DNA from: Thauera sp. UBA6194
GTDB lineage: Bacteria; Pseudomonadota; Gammaproteobacteria; Burkholderiales; Rhodocyclaceae
Assembly (NCBI GenBank): GCA_002422685.1
Contig: DITC01000042.1
Coordinates: 1,651 to 65,650 of the forward strand
Direction: 5' to 3'
Length of the DNA stretch: 64,000 nucleotides
This document shows positions 35,560-45,044 of this stretch, piece by piece (position 1 is the stretch's first letter; each line of letters begins with the position of its first letter). The notes under the pieces are model-generated. The model did no database searches and was not told the DNA's origin. It saw only the letters and a program-made list of their open reading frames with translations. Made by a program: the position numbers and the translations under genes.

Positions 35560-36999
35560 ATGGAGCTCGACTGGCTGCTTGCCCCACCGCTGCCCGAGGC
35601 CGTGCCGCGCCAGCGCTTGCTCTACCTGCGCCTGCGCGAGGCCATCCTGTCGGGGCGACTGCCCGCCGATGCGCGCCTGCCCGCGAGCCGCAGCCTCGCT
35701 GTGACGCTCGGCATCGCGCGCAACACGGTGCTGTTCGCCTACGAGCAGCTCGTCGCCGAAGGCTGTCTGGTCGCGGATCGGCAGGGCACCCGCGTGGCCG
35801 CATTGCCCGCCGCGCCGCTCGCCATGCCGACTGGCTCCGGGCTGGAGGCGCCGCTGGCGCTGTCCGTGCGCGCGGCGGCGGCGCGGCAGCACGAGCCCGC
35901 ACGCGACGCCGAAGCCCTGCCGTTCTCGCCCGGCGTGCCGGATTTCGGCGCCTTTCCCTTCCGCGCCTGGCGCGCCTGCCTCGAACGTGCGTGGCGCGAT
36001 GCCGGCTGGCGTCAGCTCGGCTACGCTGCACACGGTGGCGATCCGAGCTTGCGTGCGGCGCTCGCGGCCCACCTGACGAGCGTGCGCGGCCTGGCGGTGG
36101 ATGCTGCGCAGATCCTTATCACCAGCGGCACGCAGGCGGCGCTCGACCTGTGCGCGCGGCTGCTCGCGGATGATGGAGACACGGTGTGGGCCGAGAATCC
36201 GGGCTATCTCGCCGCCCGCGTCGCCTTCCGCCTGGCCGGGCTGCAGGTGCACGACGTCGCGGTCGACGAGGAGGGGCTCGCCCCGGTCGCGAACGACTGG
36301 CAGCGCCACCGGCCGCGGCTGATCATGGTCACCCCCTCGCACCAGTACCCCACCGGGCGGGTGATGTCGCTGCCGCGCCGGCTCGCGCTCATCGAGCGCG
36401 CCCGCGCGGCCGGCGCCTGGATCGTCGAGGACGACTACGACAGCGAGTTCCGCCGCGCCGGCCCGGCGCCGCCCGCGCTGTTCGGCCTGCACGCCGACGC
36501 CCCGGTGGTCTATGCCGGCACCTTCAGCAAGACCCTGTATCCGGGCCTGCGCCTGGGCTACCTGGTGCTGCCGCGCGCGATCGCGGACGACTTCATCCAC
36601 GCTGCGGCGCGCGCCACCCGCGCCGGCCAGGGCATCGAGCAGCGCGCGCTCGCCGACTTCATCGCGCGCGGCCACTACACCACCCACATTCGCCGCATGC
36701 GCGCCCGCTACAACGCTCACCAGGCCGCGCTGCGCGCCGCCCTGCAGCAGGCCTTCGGCCCCGGGCTGGAGCTGTCGGGCGGCGAGGCCGGGCTGCATCT
36801 GGTGATGTGGCTGCCCGACGACCTCCCCGATGTCGCGGTGGCGGAGCGCGCCGCGCAGCTCGGGCTGGGCGTGCGCGCCCTGTCCGCCTACGCCCGCCCG
36901 CCAGTGCGCTGCAACGGGCTGGTGCTCGGCTACGGCAATCTGGACGAGGGCGCGGTCGAGGGGGCGGTGGCACGGCTGAAGCGGGCCGTGGAGGTTTGA
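35560..36999 (+). CDS. MocR/PdxR-type regulator (GntR HTH fused to aminotransferase domain)
   Basis: A 479-residue transcription factor. The N-terminal GntR winged helix (residues 15-80; LYLRLREAILSGRLPADARL and SRSLAVTLGIARNTV) joins a fold-type I aminotransferase domain with PLP lysine Lys324 in YAGTFSKTLYPGLRLGY and the pyridine-binding DDYDSEFR at 291-298. It senses PLP or an amino-acid ligand rather than catalysing. GGAG seven bases before ATG 35560 decides the start. It probably controls the divergent PNPOx-family gene across 93 bases. Confidence 0.93.
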   Translation: MELDWLLAPPLPEAVPRQRLLYLRLREAILSGRLPADARLPASRSLAVTLGIARNTVLFAYEQLVAEGCLVADRQGTRVAALPAAPLAMPTGSGLEAPLALSVRAAAARQHEPARDAEALPFSPGVPDFGAFPFRAWRACLERAWRDAGWRQLGYAAHGGDPSLRAALAAHLTSVRGLAVDAAQILITSGTQAALDLCARLLADDGDTVWAENPGYLAARVAFRLAGLQVHDVAVDEEGLAPVANDWQRHRPRLIMVTPSHQYPTGRVMSLPRRLALIERARAAGAWIVEDDYDSEFRRAGPAPPALFGLHADAPVVYAGTFSKTLYPGLRLGYLVLPRAIADDFIHAAARATRAGQGIEQRALADFIARGHYTTHIRRMRARYNAHQAALRAALQQAFGPGLELSGGEAGLHLVMWLPDDLPDVAVAERAAQLGLGVRALSAYARPPVRCNGLVLGYGNLDEGAVEGAVARLKRAVEV

Positions 37000-37157
37000 G
37001 CTGCGTCTGCCGCGTGCGGGACTCGCCCGATTCGAGCGCGATCCGTCCTCGATGGCCCCGTTCGCGCGCGCTGTTCTTCCTGGATCGCGGCCTTGGGTGC
37101 GACGCCCCGCAGCCGTTAAACTCCGCGACCTCACCCAAGCAATCTCCGGAATCCCTC

Positions 37158-38348
37158 ATGGCCCAACTCATCCTCCAACCCGGCAAGGAACGCTCGCTGT
37201 TTCGCCGCCACCCCTGGATCTTCGCCGGCTCGGTGGATCGCCTCGAGGGCCGCACGCGGCCAGGCGACACGGTGACGGTAGTGAGCGCCGCGGGCAAGGC
37301 GCTGGCGCGCGCGGCGTGGTCGCCGTCCTCGCAGATCCGCGCGCGGGTGTGGAGCTTCGACGCCGAGGCGGCGATCGACCATGCCTTCTTCAAGCGCGCG
37401 GTGGCGGCCTCGGTGGCGCGGCGGGCGGCGATCCCGGCGCTGCGCGGGCAGGAGGGCGTGCGCCTGATCCATGGCGAGTCCGACGGCCTGCCCGGCGTGA
37501 TCGCTGACCGCTACGGCGACGTGGTGGTGCTGCAGCTCACCAGCGCGGGCGCGGACAAGTGGCGCGACGCGATCGTCGCCGGCCTGGTGCAGGCCACCGG
37601 CTGCGCGGTGGTGTATGAACGCTCCGACTCCGAGGTGCGCGGGCTGGAAGGCCTGGAGTCGCGCACCGGCTGTGCGCATGGCGAGCTGCCCGCGGGCGGG
37701 CTCACCATCGTCGAGAACGGCGTGCGCATGGAGGTGGATGCCGAGGGCGGCCACAAGACCGGCTTTTACCTCGACCAGCGCGACAACCGCCTGCTCACCG
37801 GCCAACTCGCCGGCGGGCGCGCGGTGCTCAACTGCTTCTGCTACACCGGCGGCTTCTCGCTGCAGGCGCTCGCCGGCGGCGCGGCCTCGGTGCTATCGAT
37901 CGACTCCTCCGGCCCGGCGCTGGAGTCCGCCCGCCGCAACGTGGCGCTCAACCCGCAGCTCGACGCCCGCCGCGCCGAGTGGCAGGAGGCGGACGTGTTC
38001 AAGGCCCTGCGCGCATTGAAGGACGAGGGCCGCAAGTTCGACCTGATCGTGCTCGACCCGCCCAAGTTCGCGCCCTCGGCCGCGCACGCCGAGCGTGCCG
38101 CGCGCGCCTACAAGGACATCAACCTGTTCGGTTTCCGGCTGTTGAACCCGGGCGGCATTCTGATGACCTACTCGTGCTCGGGCGGCATCGGCCAGGAGCT
38201 GTTCCAGAAGATCGTCGCCGGCGCGGCGATCGACGCCGGTGTCGACGCGCGCATCATCTACCGGCTGTCGGCCGCGCCCGACCATCCGATCGGGCTGGCG
38301 GTGCCGGAAGGCGAGTACCTCAAGGGGCTCGCCTGTCAGGTCGGTTGA
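37158..38348 (+). CDS. rlmI: 23S rRNA (cytosine-5)-methyltransferase, RlmI type
   Basis: A 396-residue SAM-dependent methyltransferase. The N-terminal PUA domain (LILQPGKERSLFRRHPWIFA) is followed by the EEHD-like domain and a Rossmann methylase with motif I LNCFCYTGGFSLQALA, the acidic loop SIDSSGPALESARRN and catalytic LDPPKFAPS. TYSCSGGIG carries the catalytic cysteine. RlmI modifies C1962 of 23S rRNA; specificity is assigned by family only. ATG 37158 is the start, since the PUA domain begins there; the frame is open far upstream only as a shadow of the MocR gene. Confidence 0.92.
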   Translation: MAQLILQPGKERSLFRRHPWIFAGSVDRLEGRTRPGDTVTVVSAAGKALARAAWSPSSQIRARVWSFDAEAAIDHAFFKRAVAASVARRAAIPALRGQEGVRLIHGESDGLPGVIADRYGDVVVLQLTSAGADKWRDAIVAGLVQATGCAVVYERSDSEVRGLEGLESRTGCAHGELPAGGLTIVENGVRMEVDAEGGHKTGFYLDQRDNRLLTGQLAGGRAVLNCFCYTGGFSLQALAGGAASVLSIDSSGPALESARRNVALNPQLDARRAEWQEADVFKALRALKDEGRKFDLIVLDPPKFAPSAAHAERAARAYKDINLFGFRLLNPGGILMTYSCSGGIGQELFQKIVAGAAIDAGVDARIIYRLSAAPDHPIGLAVPEGEYLKGLACQVG

Positions 38349-38493
38349 GGCTTCCGGGCGGGGTGCCGAGCGGACCGTCACGATTCTTTCGATGGCCCTG
38401 CGCGCCCGGTCCCGCAAGAATTCCTTCGCGCCGGATCGCCGCGCCTGAGGCATCATGGCGCGCTCGACAAGCTCAGCGGCAGGCAGACTCCCC

Positions 38494-38994
38494 ATGTATC
38501 CCATCCACGACACCGACGCGCAGTTGCTCCTGGCGACCCTGATCGCCGCCAAGAGGCGGCCCGCCGCGCTCACCGACATCGTCGCAGCGGCCGAATTCAT
38601 GGGTTTTCCGGTGACCGCGCCGGGCCCGTGGGCGGCGGCTTTTGCACGCTTTTTCACCCACGGCTTGCTGGCTGCGGACGGCGAGGGCTACGTGCTGACG
38701 CCGGCTGCCGTGCAACTGGTCGAGGGCCTGCCCAAGAAGGCCGAGGCCGACGAGCGCGTGTTCCTGGTGCGCGAGCGCCTGGCGGCCTGGAGGCCGGCGG
38801 TCGAGCATGCCGGCGTCGACATCGGTGCCGCGCAGTTCGAGGCCGCGCTGCAGGATCACGCCAAGCTCGCGAAGCAGGGCGGCAAGAACCTGCTGATGCC
38901 CAAGCCCAAGCGCGACGAGGAGGACGAGCGGCGCCGTCCCTACGGCCGCCGACCGGGCGGCAAGCGCTTCGGCGACGCCCGGCGCCGGCCTTGA
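38494..38994 (+). CDS. Hypothetical protein with basic tail (166 aa)
   Basis: A 166-residue protein beginning MYPIHDTDAQLLLATLIAAK, mostly helical, with a strongly basic Arg/Lys/Gly-rich C-terminus (KPKRDEEDERRRPYGRRPGG) that may bind nucleic acid. I recognise no family. An in-frame ATG at 38455, preceded by GAGG, would add 13 residues and may be the true start. It is followed within 35 bases by another small unknown gene on the same strand, and three more genes continue in this direction. Confidence 0.65.
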   Translation: MYPIHDTDAQLLLATLIAAKRRPAALTDIVAAAEFMGFPVTAPGPWAAAFARFFTHGLLAADGEGYVLTPAAVQLVEGLPKKAEADERVFLVRERLAAWRPAVEHAGVDIGAAQFEAALQDHAKLAKQGGKNLLMPKPKRDEEDERRRPYGRRPGGKRFGDARRRP

Positions 38995-39025
38995 GCATGC
39001 AGCCATCAACCAGGGTCACGGCTGG

Positions 39026-39403
39026 ATGATCCCGCCCGCTGCAGTTCCGCCGTCAGCCGACAGCCGCGGCTCGCGCGCCGCGCTGATCTTTGCGCTGACC
39101 GCCGAGCGCCTGTCGCTGTGGTACGAGCATGGCCAGTGGCCCACCGAGGCGCAGGGCGCCACGCTGGCCGCGGACTGGCTGGCGCGCACCCGCCGCAAGC
39201 TGCCGCTGGCCGAGCGCCGCCAGCTGTCGGCGCTCAGCGACCAGCTGGCGCGCAAGATTGCCGCCACGCTGTCACGCGAGGCGGGGCTCTACACCGCGCA
39301 CGAGATGATGGAAGCCCTGGATGCGAACTACGAATCCGAGCTCGGGCAGGCGCTGATGCTGGAGTGCGAGCGCTTGCTCGACGCCGCTGCGCAGGCGAGC
39401 TGA
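39026..39403 (+). CDS. Hypothetical protein (125 aa)
   Basis: A 125-residue, mainly helical soluble protein (ALIFALTAERLSLWYEHGQW, later LYTAHEMMEALDANYESELG) with no signal peptide. I do not recognise it. Codon use and GC match the neighbours. It sits between two other small unknown genes, 31 and 24 bases away, so a common transcript is likely. Confidence 0.6.
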   Translation: MIPPAAVPPSADSRGSRAALIFALTAERLSLWYEHGQWPTEAQGATLAADWLARTRRKLPLAERRQLSALSDQLARKIAATLSREAGLYTAHEMMEALDANYESELGQALMLECERLLDAAAQAS

Positions 39404-39427
39404 GGGACTGAATCGGGAGGACAAGGC

Positions 39428-39904
39428 ATGCGTGCAGTGTGGGTGAGTGGCGTGCTGGCGGCGGTGCTGTTCATCGGGACAGTGGTCTACCTGTGGCCGC
39501 TCAAGCCGGGGGTGATTGCGCTGCAGTTCGCCTGGCATCCGCAGACCTTCGGCGCCATCGTGCACCTGTGGCCGCTGGAGGATCTGGAGCGGTATCGCAG
39601 CCACATCCCGGTCGACTTCGTCACCCTGGCGGCCTATGCGATCTTCGGCTGGCTGCTGGCGACGCGCACCACGGTGTTCGCGGCGCTGGGCCGGGGCGGG
39701 CAGATGTTCGCGCGCCTGTGCCTGCCGCTGGCGGCGGGTTTCGACGCCGCCGAGAACGCCTTTCACTGGTGGCTCACCGAGATGCCACGCTTCGGCACGC
39801 CGCACACCTACCTCTACACCACGGCCTGCTCGACGATGAAGTGGGCGCTGCTGATCGGGTTCGGGGTGCTGGTGTTGTGGTCGCTGGCGCGCGCGAAGGA
39901 CTGA
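39428..39904 (+). CDS. Hypothetical integral membrane protein (158 aa)
   Basis: A 158-residue protein with four predicted membrane helices: VWVSGVLAAVLFIGTVVYLW, a helix around FVTLAAYAIFGWLLA, one around LCLPLAAGFDAAENAF, and ALLIGFGVLVLWSLA at the end. The conserved-looking Asp-Ala-Ala-Glu-Asn in helix 3 and His in the following loop may be functional. GGGAGGACAAGGC precedes the ATG. No family is recognised. Confidence 0.7.
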   Translation: MRAVWVSGVLAAVLFIGTVVYLWPLKPGVIALQFAWHPQTFGAIVHLWPLEDLERYRSHIPVDFVTLAAYAIFGWLLATRTTVFAALGRGGQMFARLCLPLAAGFDAAENAFHWWLTEMPRFGTPHTYLYTTACSTMKWALLIGFGVLVLWSLARAKD

Positions 39905-39942
39905 GTACGGCGCACGAGCGAGCGCACAGAAGGAGATCGATC

Positions 39943-40395
39943 ATGAAACCCCGCATCAGCGTCATCACCCTGGGCGTCGATTCGCTCGAGCGCGCGCTCG
40001 TCTTCTATCGCGACGGCCTGGGCTGGCCCACCGAGGGCATCCTCGGCAGCGACGTCGAGCACGGCGCGGTGGTGTTCTTCGACCTGCAGCCGGCGCTCAA
40101 GCTCGCACTGTTCGCGCGCAGGAGTCTGGCGCATGACGCAGGCTTGACTGCCGCGGGCGGACCTGCGGAGCCGGTGGCCGCAACGCGCTGCGCGACCGAG
40201 TGCGTGCTCAGCCACAACGTCGCCACGCGCGACGAGGTCGACGCGGTGCTCGCGCAGGCGTGTGCCGCGGGTGCGCGCATCACGCAGCCACCGCGCGACA
40301 CCTTCTGGGGTGGCTACGCGGGCTACTTCCAGGATCCCGATGGCCATCTGTGGGAGGTGGCCTGGAACCCGAAGTGGCCCTTGCCCGCGGATTGA
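39943..40395 (+). CDS. Glyoxalase/bleomycin-resistance (VOC) family protein
   Basis: A 150-residue vicinal-oxygen-chelate protein with two beta-alpha-beta3 modules. ISVITLGVDSLERALVFYRD begins the first, and GYFQDPDGHLWEVAWNP is the diagnostic C-terminal module with its metal-ligand Glu. Members act as lyases, dioxygenases or resistance proteins, and the substrate here is unknown. AAGGAG nine bases before ATG 39943 is a strong ribosome site. It follows the membrane protein by 38 bases. Confidence 0.88.
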   Translation: MKPRISVITLGVDSLERALVFYRDGLGWPTEGILGSDVEHGAVVFFDLQPALKLALFARRSLAHDAGLTAAGGPAEPVAATRCATECVLSHNVATRDEVDAVLAQACAAGARITQPPRDTFWGGYAGYFQDPDGHLWEVAWNPKWPLPAD

Positions 40396-40432
40396 GCGCG
40401 GCCGGGGTGCGCCGCCGCGTGGCCGCGGAACC

Positions 40433-40460
40433 GGACAAGCACGGCGTTTGTCCCTAAACT
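40433..40460 (+). promoter_or_regulatory. Putative operator/promoter before the RND efflux operon
   Basis: GGACAA (40433-40438) and TTGTCC (40448-40453) form an inverted repeat with a nine-base gap. TAAACT (40455-40460) follows as a possible -10, about 100 bases before the adaptor ATG. Local repressors of RND pumps bind such sites, but none is encoded nearby, so the regulator would act from elsewhere. Confidence 0.35.
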
Positions 40461-40563
40461 CGTGCCTTGCCGCCGCGCGACGCCTTGCCCGCGGTGACGC
40501 TCGCCTGGCGAGCCTTTCCCCGCTCCCGACCCACAGCCAGATCCTCCTTCGGTCCAGTCGCCC

Positions 40564-41685
40564 ATGTCCTCGAGTCGTCGCCTCATCCTCGTCCTAAGTC
40601 TTGCCGGAATCGCGGCGCTCGGTGGCTATGCCTGGTACGCGAACCGGGCGCCGGCGCAGCCGGTGGCCGCGCAGGCCAAGGGCGGTGCGCAGGGTGGTGG
40701 TGCGGGCGGAGGCAAGAGCGCGCCGGTGATGGTGGAAACCCAGGTCGTCGCCACGCGCGCGCTCGCGGACGACGTGAGCGCGGTCGGCTCGCTGGTCTCC
40801 AACGAATCGGTCGTGCTGCGCCCCGAGGTGTCGGGGCGGATCGAGGCGATCCGCTTTCGCGACGGCGAGCCCGTGCAGCGCGGCGCGGTGCTGGTCGAGC
40901 TCGACGCCGCCGTGCAGCGCGCCGAGCTGCAGCAGGCGCGCGCCAACCTGACCTTGGCCGAGGCCGATTTCAGCCGTACGCAGGATCTGTTCGGGCGCAA
41001 GTTCGTCAGCCGCAGCAGCCTGGACGATGCGCGCGCCAAGCTCGAGGTGGCGCGCGCCGGGGTGGCGCTGGCGCAGGCGCGGCTGGCGCGCATGCAGATC
41101 CGCGCGCCCTTCGACGGCGTGGTGGGCATCCGCAGCGTGAGCCCGGGCGACTTCGTCAAGGATGGCGATGCGCTCATCAACCTCGAGGACATCGCCACGC
41201 TGAAGCTGGATTTCCGCCTGCCCGAGCTCTATCTCGACCGCGTGCGCCCCGGGCAGACGCTGGAACTCTCCAGCGACGTGCTGCCGGGCGAGCGCTTCGC
41301 GGCCACCGTCGACGCGATCGACCCGCTCGTCGATGCCGAGGGCCGCGCGGTGCGCCTGCGCGCGCGCCTGGCCAACCCGGACATGCGGCTGCGCCCGGGC
41401 GTGTTCGTGCGCGTGCGGCTGATCCTGGCCGAGCGCGGCGAGGTGGCCATGGTGCCCGAGGCGGCGCTGGTGCCGGCGCCGGGCGACGTGCAGTTCGTGT
41501 ATCGCGTGGCCGACGGCAAGGTGCAGCGCGTGAATGTGCGCACCGGCCAGCGCCGCGACGCGATGGTCGAGATCGTCGATGGGCTGCAGCCGGGCATGGT
41601 GGTGGTCACCGCCGGGCAACTCAAGCTGCGCGATGGCGCCGACGTGAAGGTGGCGGCCGCGAGCGCGGCGCCGCAGGCGGACTGA
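40564..41685 (+). CDS. RND efflux periplasmic adaptor (membrane fusion protein)
   Basis: A 373-residue adaptor that links the inner-membrane pump to an outer-membrane channel. An N-terminal signal/anchor helix (LILVLSLAGIAALGGYAWY) is followed by a Gly/Ala linker, the biotinyl-lipoyl half-motifs (SVVLRPEVSGRIEAIRFRDG and ARMQIRAPFDGVVGIRSV), a short alpha-hairpin, and the beta-barrel and membrane-proximal domains. It lies three bases before the permease gene, so they form one operon; no outer-membrane factor gene follows, so a TolC/OprM-type channel encoded elsewhere is expected. Confidence 0.93.
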   Translation: MSSSRRLILVLSLAGIAALGGYAWYANRAPAQPVAAQAKGGAQGGGAGGGKSAPVMVETQVVATRALADDVSAVGSLVSNESVVLRPEVSGRIEAIRFRDGEPVQRGAVLVELDAAVQRAELQQARANLTLAEADFSRTQDLFGRKFVSRSSLDDARAKLEVARAGVALAQARLARMQIRAPFDGVVGIRSVSPGDFVKDGDALINLEDIATLKLDFRLPELYLDRVRPGQTLELSSDVLPGERFAATVDAIDPLVDAEGRAVRLRARLANPDMRLRPGVFVRVRLILAERGEVAMVPEAALVPAPGDVQFVYRVADGKVQRVNVRTGQRRDAMVEIVDGLQPGMVVVTAGQLKLRDGADVKVAAASAAPQAD

Positions 41686-41688
41686 GCC

Positions 41689-44600
41689 ATGGTCATCTCC
41701 GATATCTGCATCCGCCGCCCGGTGTTCGCCACCGTGCTGTCCCTGCTCGTGCTGCTCATCGGCCTGATGTCCTACTCGCGTCTCACGGTGCGCGAGTATC
41801 CCAACATCGACGAACCGGTGGTCACGGTGGATACCACCTACCGCGGTGCCAGCGCCGAGATCGTCGAGTCGCAGGTCACCAAGCCGCTGGAGGACTCGCT
41901 CGCCGGCATCGAGGGGGTGGATGTGCTGTCCTCGATCAGCCGCCAGGAGCGCAGCCAGATCACGGTGCGCTTTCGCATCGAGCGCGACGCCGACTCGGCC
42001 GCGGCCGACGTGCGCGACCGCGTGTCGCGCGTGCGCCAGCGCCTGCCTGACGACATCGACGAGCCGGTGATCGCCAAGGTCGAGGCCGACGCCAGCCCGA
42101 TCATCTGGGTGGCGTTCTCGTCCGACCGCCACTCGCCGATGGAGATCAGCGACTTCGCCAACCGCATCATCAAGCCGCGCATGCAGACCCTGCCCGGCGC
42201 GGCCGATGCGCGCCTGTATGGTGAGCGCCGGCAGGCGATGCGGATCTGGCTCGACCGCGACCGGCTCGCCGCCTTCGGCCTCACCGTGCAGGACGTGGAG
42301 GACGCGATCCGGCGCCAGAACGTGGAGCTGCCCGCCGGCCGCATCGAGAGCCGCGAGCGCGAGTTCGCCGTGGTGGCGCAGACCGACCTCACCGAGCCGA
42401 CGCAGTTCGAGGCCATCGTGCTGCGCCAGGGCGCCGGCGCCGACGGCTACCCGGTGCGCGTCCGCGACGTCGGCCGGGTGGAGATCGCGCCCGAGAGCGA
42501 GCGCACCTCGGTGCGCTTCATGGGGCGGCCGGCGGTGTCGCTGGGCCTGATCAAGCAATCCACCGCCAACCCGCTCGACCTCAAGCGCGGGCTCGACGAG
42601 ATGCTGCCGCGCCTGGAGGCGGAGCTGCCCGAGGGCATGTCGATGAAGATCGCCAACGACACCACGGTGTTCATCGAGCGCTCGATCGACGCGGTGTTCT
42701 CGACGATCTGGGAGGCGGTGCTGCTGGTGGCCGCGGTGTGCCTGTTCTTCCTGCGCAACTGGCGCGCGATGCTGGTGCCGCTGGTCACGATCCCGGTGTC
42801 GCTGGTGGGCGCGTTCACGCTGATGCTGGTGTTCGGCTTCTCGATCAACACGCTCACGCTGCTCGCGCTGGTGCTGGCGATCGGCCTGGTGGTGGACGAC
42901 GCGATCGTGATGCTGGAGAACATCTACCGCCACATCGAGGAAGGCATGGCGCCGGTGGCCGCAGCCTTCAAGGGCGCCAAGGAGATCGGCTTCGCGATCG
43001 TGGCGATGACGATCACGCTCGCGGCGGTATACGCGCCGGTGGCGTTCATGACCGGGCGCACTGGCAAGCTGTTTACCGAGTTCGCGCTCACGCTGGCGGG
43101 GGCGGTGCTGGTGTCGGGCTTCGTGGCCCTGACGCTGTCGCCGATGATGTGCTCGAAGCTGCTGCGCCACGAGCCGAAGCACGGCGTGATCTACAACGGC
43201 ATCGAGCGCCTGCTGTCGGGGCTCACCGCCGGCTACCGCAGCGTGCTTGCGGCGGCGCTGAAGGCGCGCTGGCTGGTGATGCTGGTGTTCGCGCTCGTGG
43301 CCGGGAGCTCGGTGTGGCTGATGGGGCAACTCAAGACCGAGCTCGCCCCGCTGGAGGACCGCGGTCGGGTGATCGGCATGTTCACCGGCCCCGAGGGCGC
43401 CACGCTCGACTACATGTCGCGTTACGCCGAGGAGATCGAGCGCATCTATGCCGGCCTGCCCGAGGTCGATCGCTACATGGTGATCGCCGGCAACCCGACG
43501 GTGTCGCAGGGTATCTCCTTCGTGGGCTTCACCGACTGGTCGGAGCGCGCGCGCAAAGCCGGTGAGATCTCCGCTGACCTGCAGCCCAGGCTGCGCGCGG
43601 TAGCGGGGGTGAACGCCTTCCCGATCCTGCCCGCTTCGCTTGGCCAGAGCGTGCGCTCGCGGCCGGTGAGCTACGTGATCGCGACCTCCGAGAGCTACGA
43701 CGCGCTCGCGCGCGTCTCCGACGCCTTCCTGGATGCGATGGCCGACAACCCGGGCTTCCTGTCGCCCGATACCAACCTCAAGCTGACGATGCCCGAGCTG
43801 GCGGTCGAGGTCGATCGCGACCGCGCCGCCGACCTGGGCGTGGCGGTGGATGCGATCGCGCGCACGCTCGAGAGCATGCTCGGTGGCCGCCAGGTCACCC
43901 GCTACAAGGAAGATGCCGAGCAGTACGACGTGATCGTGCAGGTCGCCGAGGCCGAACGCCGCGATCCGAGCGACATTCGCGACATCTACGTGCGGGCGCG
44001 CAACGGCGAGATGGTGCCGCTGACCAGTGTGGTGAAGGTGAGTGAGCGTGTCGCACCGCGCGAGCTCAACCACTTCGGCCAGCGCCGCGCGGTGACGATC
44101 TCGGCCAACCTGGCGCCGGGCTACGCGCTGGGCGAGGCGCTGCAGTGGATGGACGACACCGCCGCGCGCATCCTGCCGCCGGGCTACAGCACCGACTACG
44201 ACGGCCAGTCGCGCGAGTTCAAGACCAGCTCGGAGAGCCTGGCGCTGGTCTTCCTGCTCGCGCTCGCCTTCATCTACCTGGTGCTGGCGGCGCAGTTCGA
44301 GAGCTTCCGCGACCCCTTCATCATCATGCTCACGGTGCCGCTGTCGATGACCGGCGCGCTCGGTGCGCTATGGCTGACCGGCGGCACGCTCAACGTGTAC
44401 AGCCAGATCGGCCTGGTCACGCTGGTGGGCCTGATCACCAAGCACGGCATCCTGATCGTCGAGTTCGCCAACCAGTTGCGCGAGCAGGGCCGCGAACTGC
44501 GCGCGGCGGTGGTCGAGGCCTCGGTGCTGCGCCTGCGCCCGATCCTGATGACGACCGGCGCCATGGTGCTCGGCTCGGTGCCGCTCGCGCTGGCCACCGG

Positions 44601-44760
44601 CGCCGGCGCCGAGAGCCGGCAGCAGATCGGCTGGGTGATCGTCGGCGGCCTGCTGATCGGCACCTTCTTCACGCTCTTCGTGGTGCCCACCGTCTATACC
44701 CTGCTCGCGCGTCGTGAGCGCGAGGCGCCTGCCGCGGTCGAGCAGGGCGCCGCGGCCTGA
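41689..44760 (+). CDS. RND multidrug efflux permease (HAE-1/MexB-like)
   Basis: A 1023-residue proton-driven inner-membrane pump with 12 helices and two large periplasmic loops. The N-terminus ICIRRPVFATVLSLLVLLIG is typical. In helix 4 GLVVDDAIVMLENIYRH holds the paired Asp residues for proton relay, which separates it from the CusA-type pump at the start of the window. GLITKHGILIVEFANQLREQ marks helix 10, with the relay Lys. Length is slightly below AcrB (about 1050), as in MdtB/MexK-like members. The drug range is not predictable. Confidence 0.95.
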   Translation: MVISDICIRRPVFATVLSLLVLLIGLMSYSRLTVREYPNIDEPVVTVDTTYRGASAEIVESQVTKPLEDSLAGIEGVDVLSSISRQERSQITVRFRIERDADSAAADVRDRVSRVRQRLPDDIDEPVIAKVEADASPIIWVAFSSDRHSPMEISDFANRIIKPRMQTLPGAADARLYGERRQAMRIWLDRDRLAAFGLTVQDVEDAIRRQNVELPAGRIESREREFAVVAQTDLTEPTQFEAIVLRQGAGADGYPVRVRDVGRVEIAPESERTSVRFMGRPAVSLGLIKQSTANPLDLKRGLDEMLPRLEAELPEGMSMKIANDTTVFIERSIDAVFSTIWEAVLLVAAVCLFFLRNWRAMLVPLVTIPVSLVGAFTLMLVFGFSINTLTLLALVLAIGLVVDDAIVMLENIYRHIEEGMAPVAAAFKGAKEIGFAIVAMTITLAAVYAPVAFMTGRTGKLFTEFALTLAGAVLVSGFVALTLSPMMCSKLLRHEPKHGVIYNGIERLLSGLTAGYRSVLAAALKARWLVMLVFALVAGSSVWLMGQLKTELAPLEDRGRVIGMFTGPEGATLDYMSRYAEEIERIYAGLPEVDRYMVIAGNPTVSQGISFVGFTDWSERARKAGEISADLQPRLRAVAGVNAFPILPASLGQSVRSRPVSYVIATSESYDALARVSDAFLDAMADNPGFLSPDTNLKLTMPELAVEVDRDRAADLGVAVDAIARTLESMLGGRQVTRYKEDAEQYDVIVQVAEAERRDPSDIRDIYVRARNGEMVPLTSVVKVSERVAPRELNHFGQRRAVTISANLAPGYALGEALQWMDDTAARILPPGYSTDYDGQSREFKTSSESLALVFLLALAFIYLVLAAQFESFRDPFIIMLTVPLSMTGALGALWLTGGTLNVYSQIGLVTLVGLITKHGILIVEFANQLREQGRELRAAVVEASVLRLRPILMTTGAMVLGSVPLALATGAGAESRQQIGWVIVGGLLIGTFFTLFVVPTVYTLLARREREAPAAVEQGAAA

Positions 44761-44768
44761 AAACTGAA

Positions 44769-44800
44769 AACCCCGCCGCGCGCGTCGCGCTGGCGGGGTT
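44769..44800. terminator. Bidirectional hairpin between the RND permease and the DUF465 gene
   Basis: AACCCCGCC (44769-44777) pairs with GGCGGGGTT (44792-44800). It lies nine bases after the permease stop and 23 bases before the end of the convergent DUF465 gene. On the minus strand it is followed by TTTTCAGTTTT, a convincing terminator tail; on the plus strand the tail is GGTGGGG, which is weaker. Confidence 0.65.
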
Positions 44801-44822
44801 GGTGGGGCTGCCGCGGCGGGGG

Positions 44823-45044
44823 TCAGGCTTCGGCGGCGACCCGCTTGAGGTAGGCGTAGATCTGGTCCTTGATCAGCAGCTTTTCCTTCTTGAGTATCTC
44901 GAGTTCGATGTCACCGGCGGGCACGATGTTGGTTTCGATGTTGTGCACCTTCTCGTCGAGCTCGTTGTGCTTCTCGAAGAGCTGGGTGAAGTGGCGATCG
45001 TTGTGCTTGAGACGGGTAATCAGATCGCGATATTCGGGGAACAT
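44823..45044 (-). CDS. DUF465 (YdcH family) small protein
   Basis: A 73-residue helical-hairpin protein matching DUF465: DLITRLKHNDRHFTQLFEKH at the N-terminus and LEILKKEKLLIKDQIYAYLK at the C-terminus, with alternating charge typical of a coiled coil. Function is unknown, although the family is widespread in proteobacteria. AGGAG precedes the ATG. It is convergent with the RND permease and monocistronic. Confidence 0.92.
   Translation of the reverse strand: MFPEYRDLITRLKHNDRHFTQLFEKHNELDEKVHNIETNIVPAGDIELEILKKEKLLIKDQIYAYLKRVAAEA

Noticed and set aside
40594..44073. A minus-strand frame of about 1160 codons opposite the RND pump genes
   Set aside because: It is His/Arg/Asp-rich antisense low-complexity sequence with no domain, while the opposite strand encodes two clear RND proteins.
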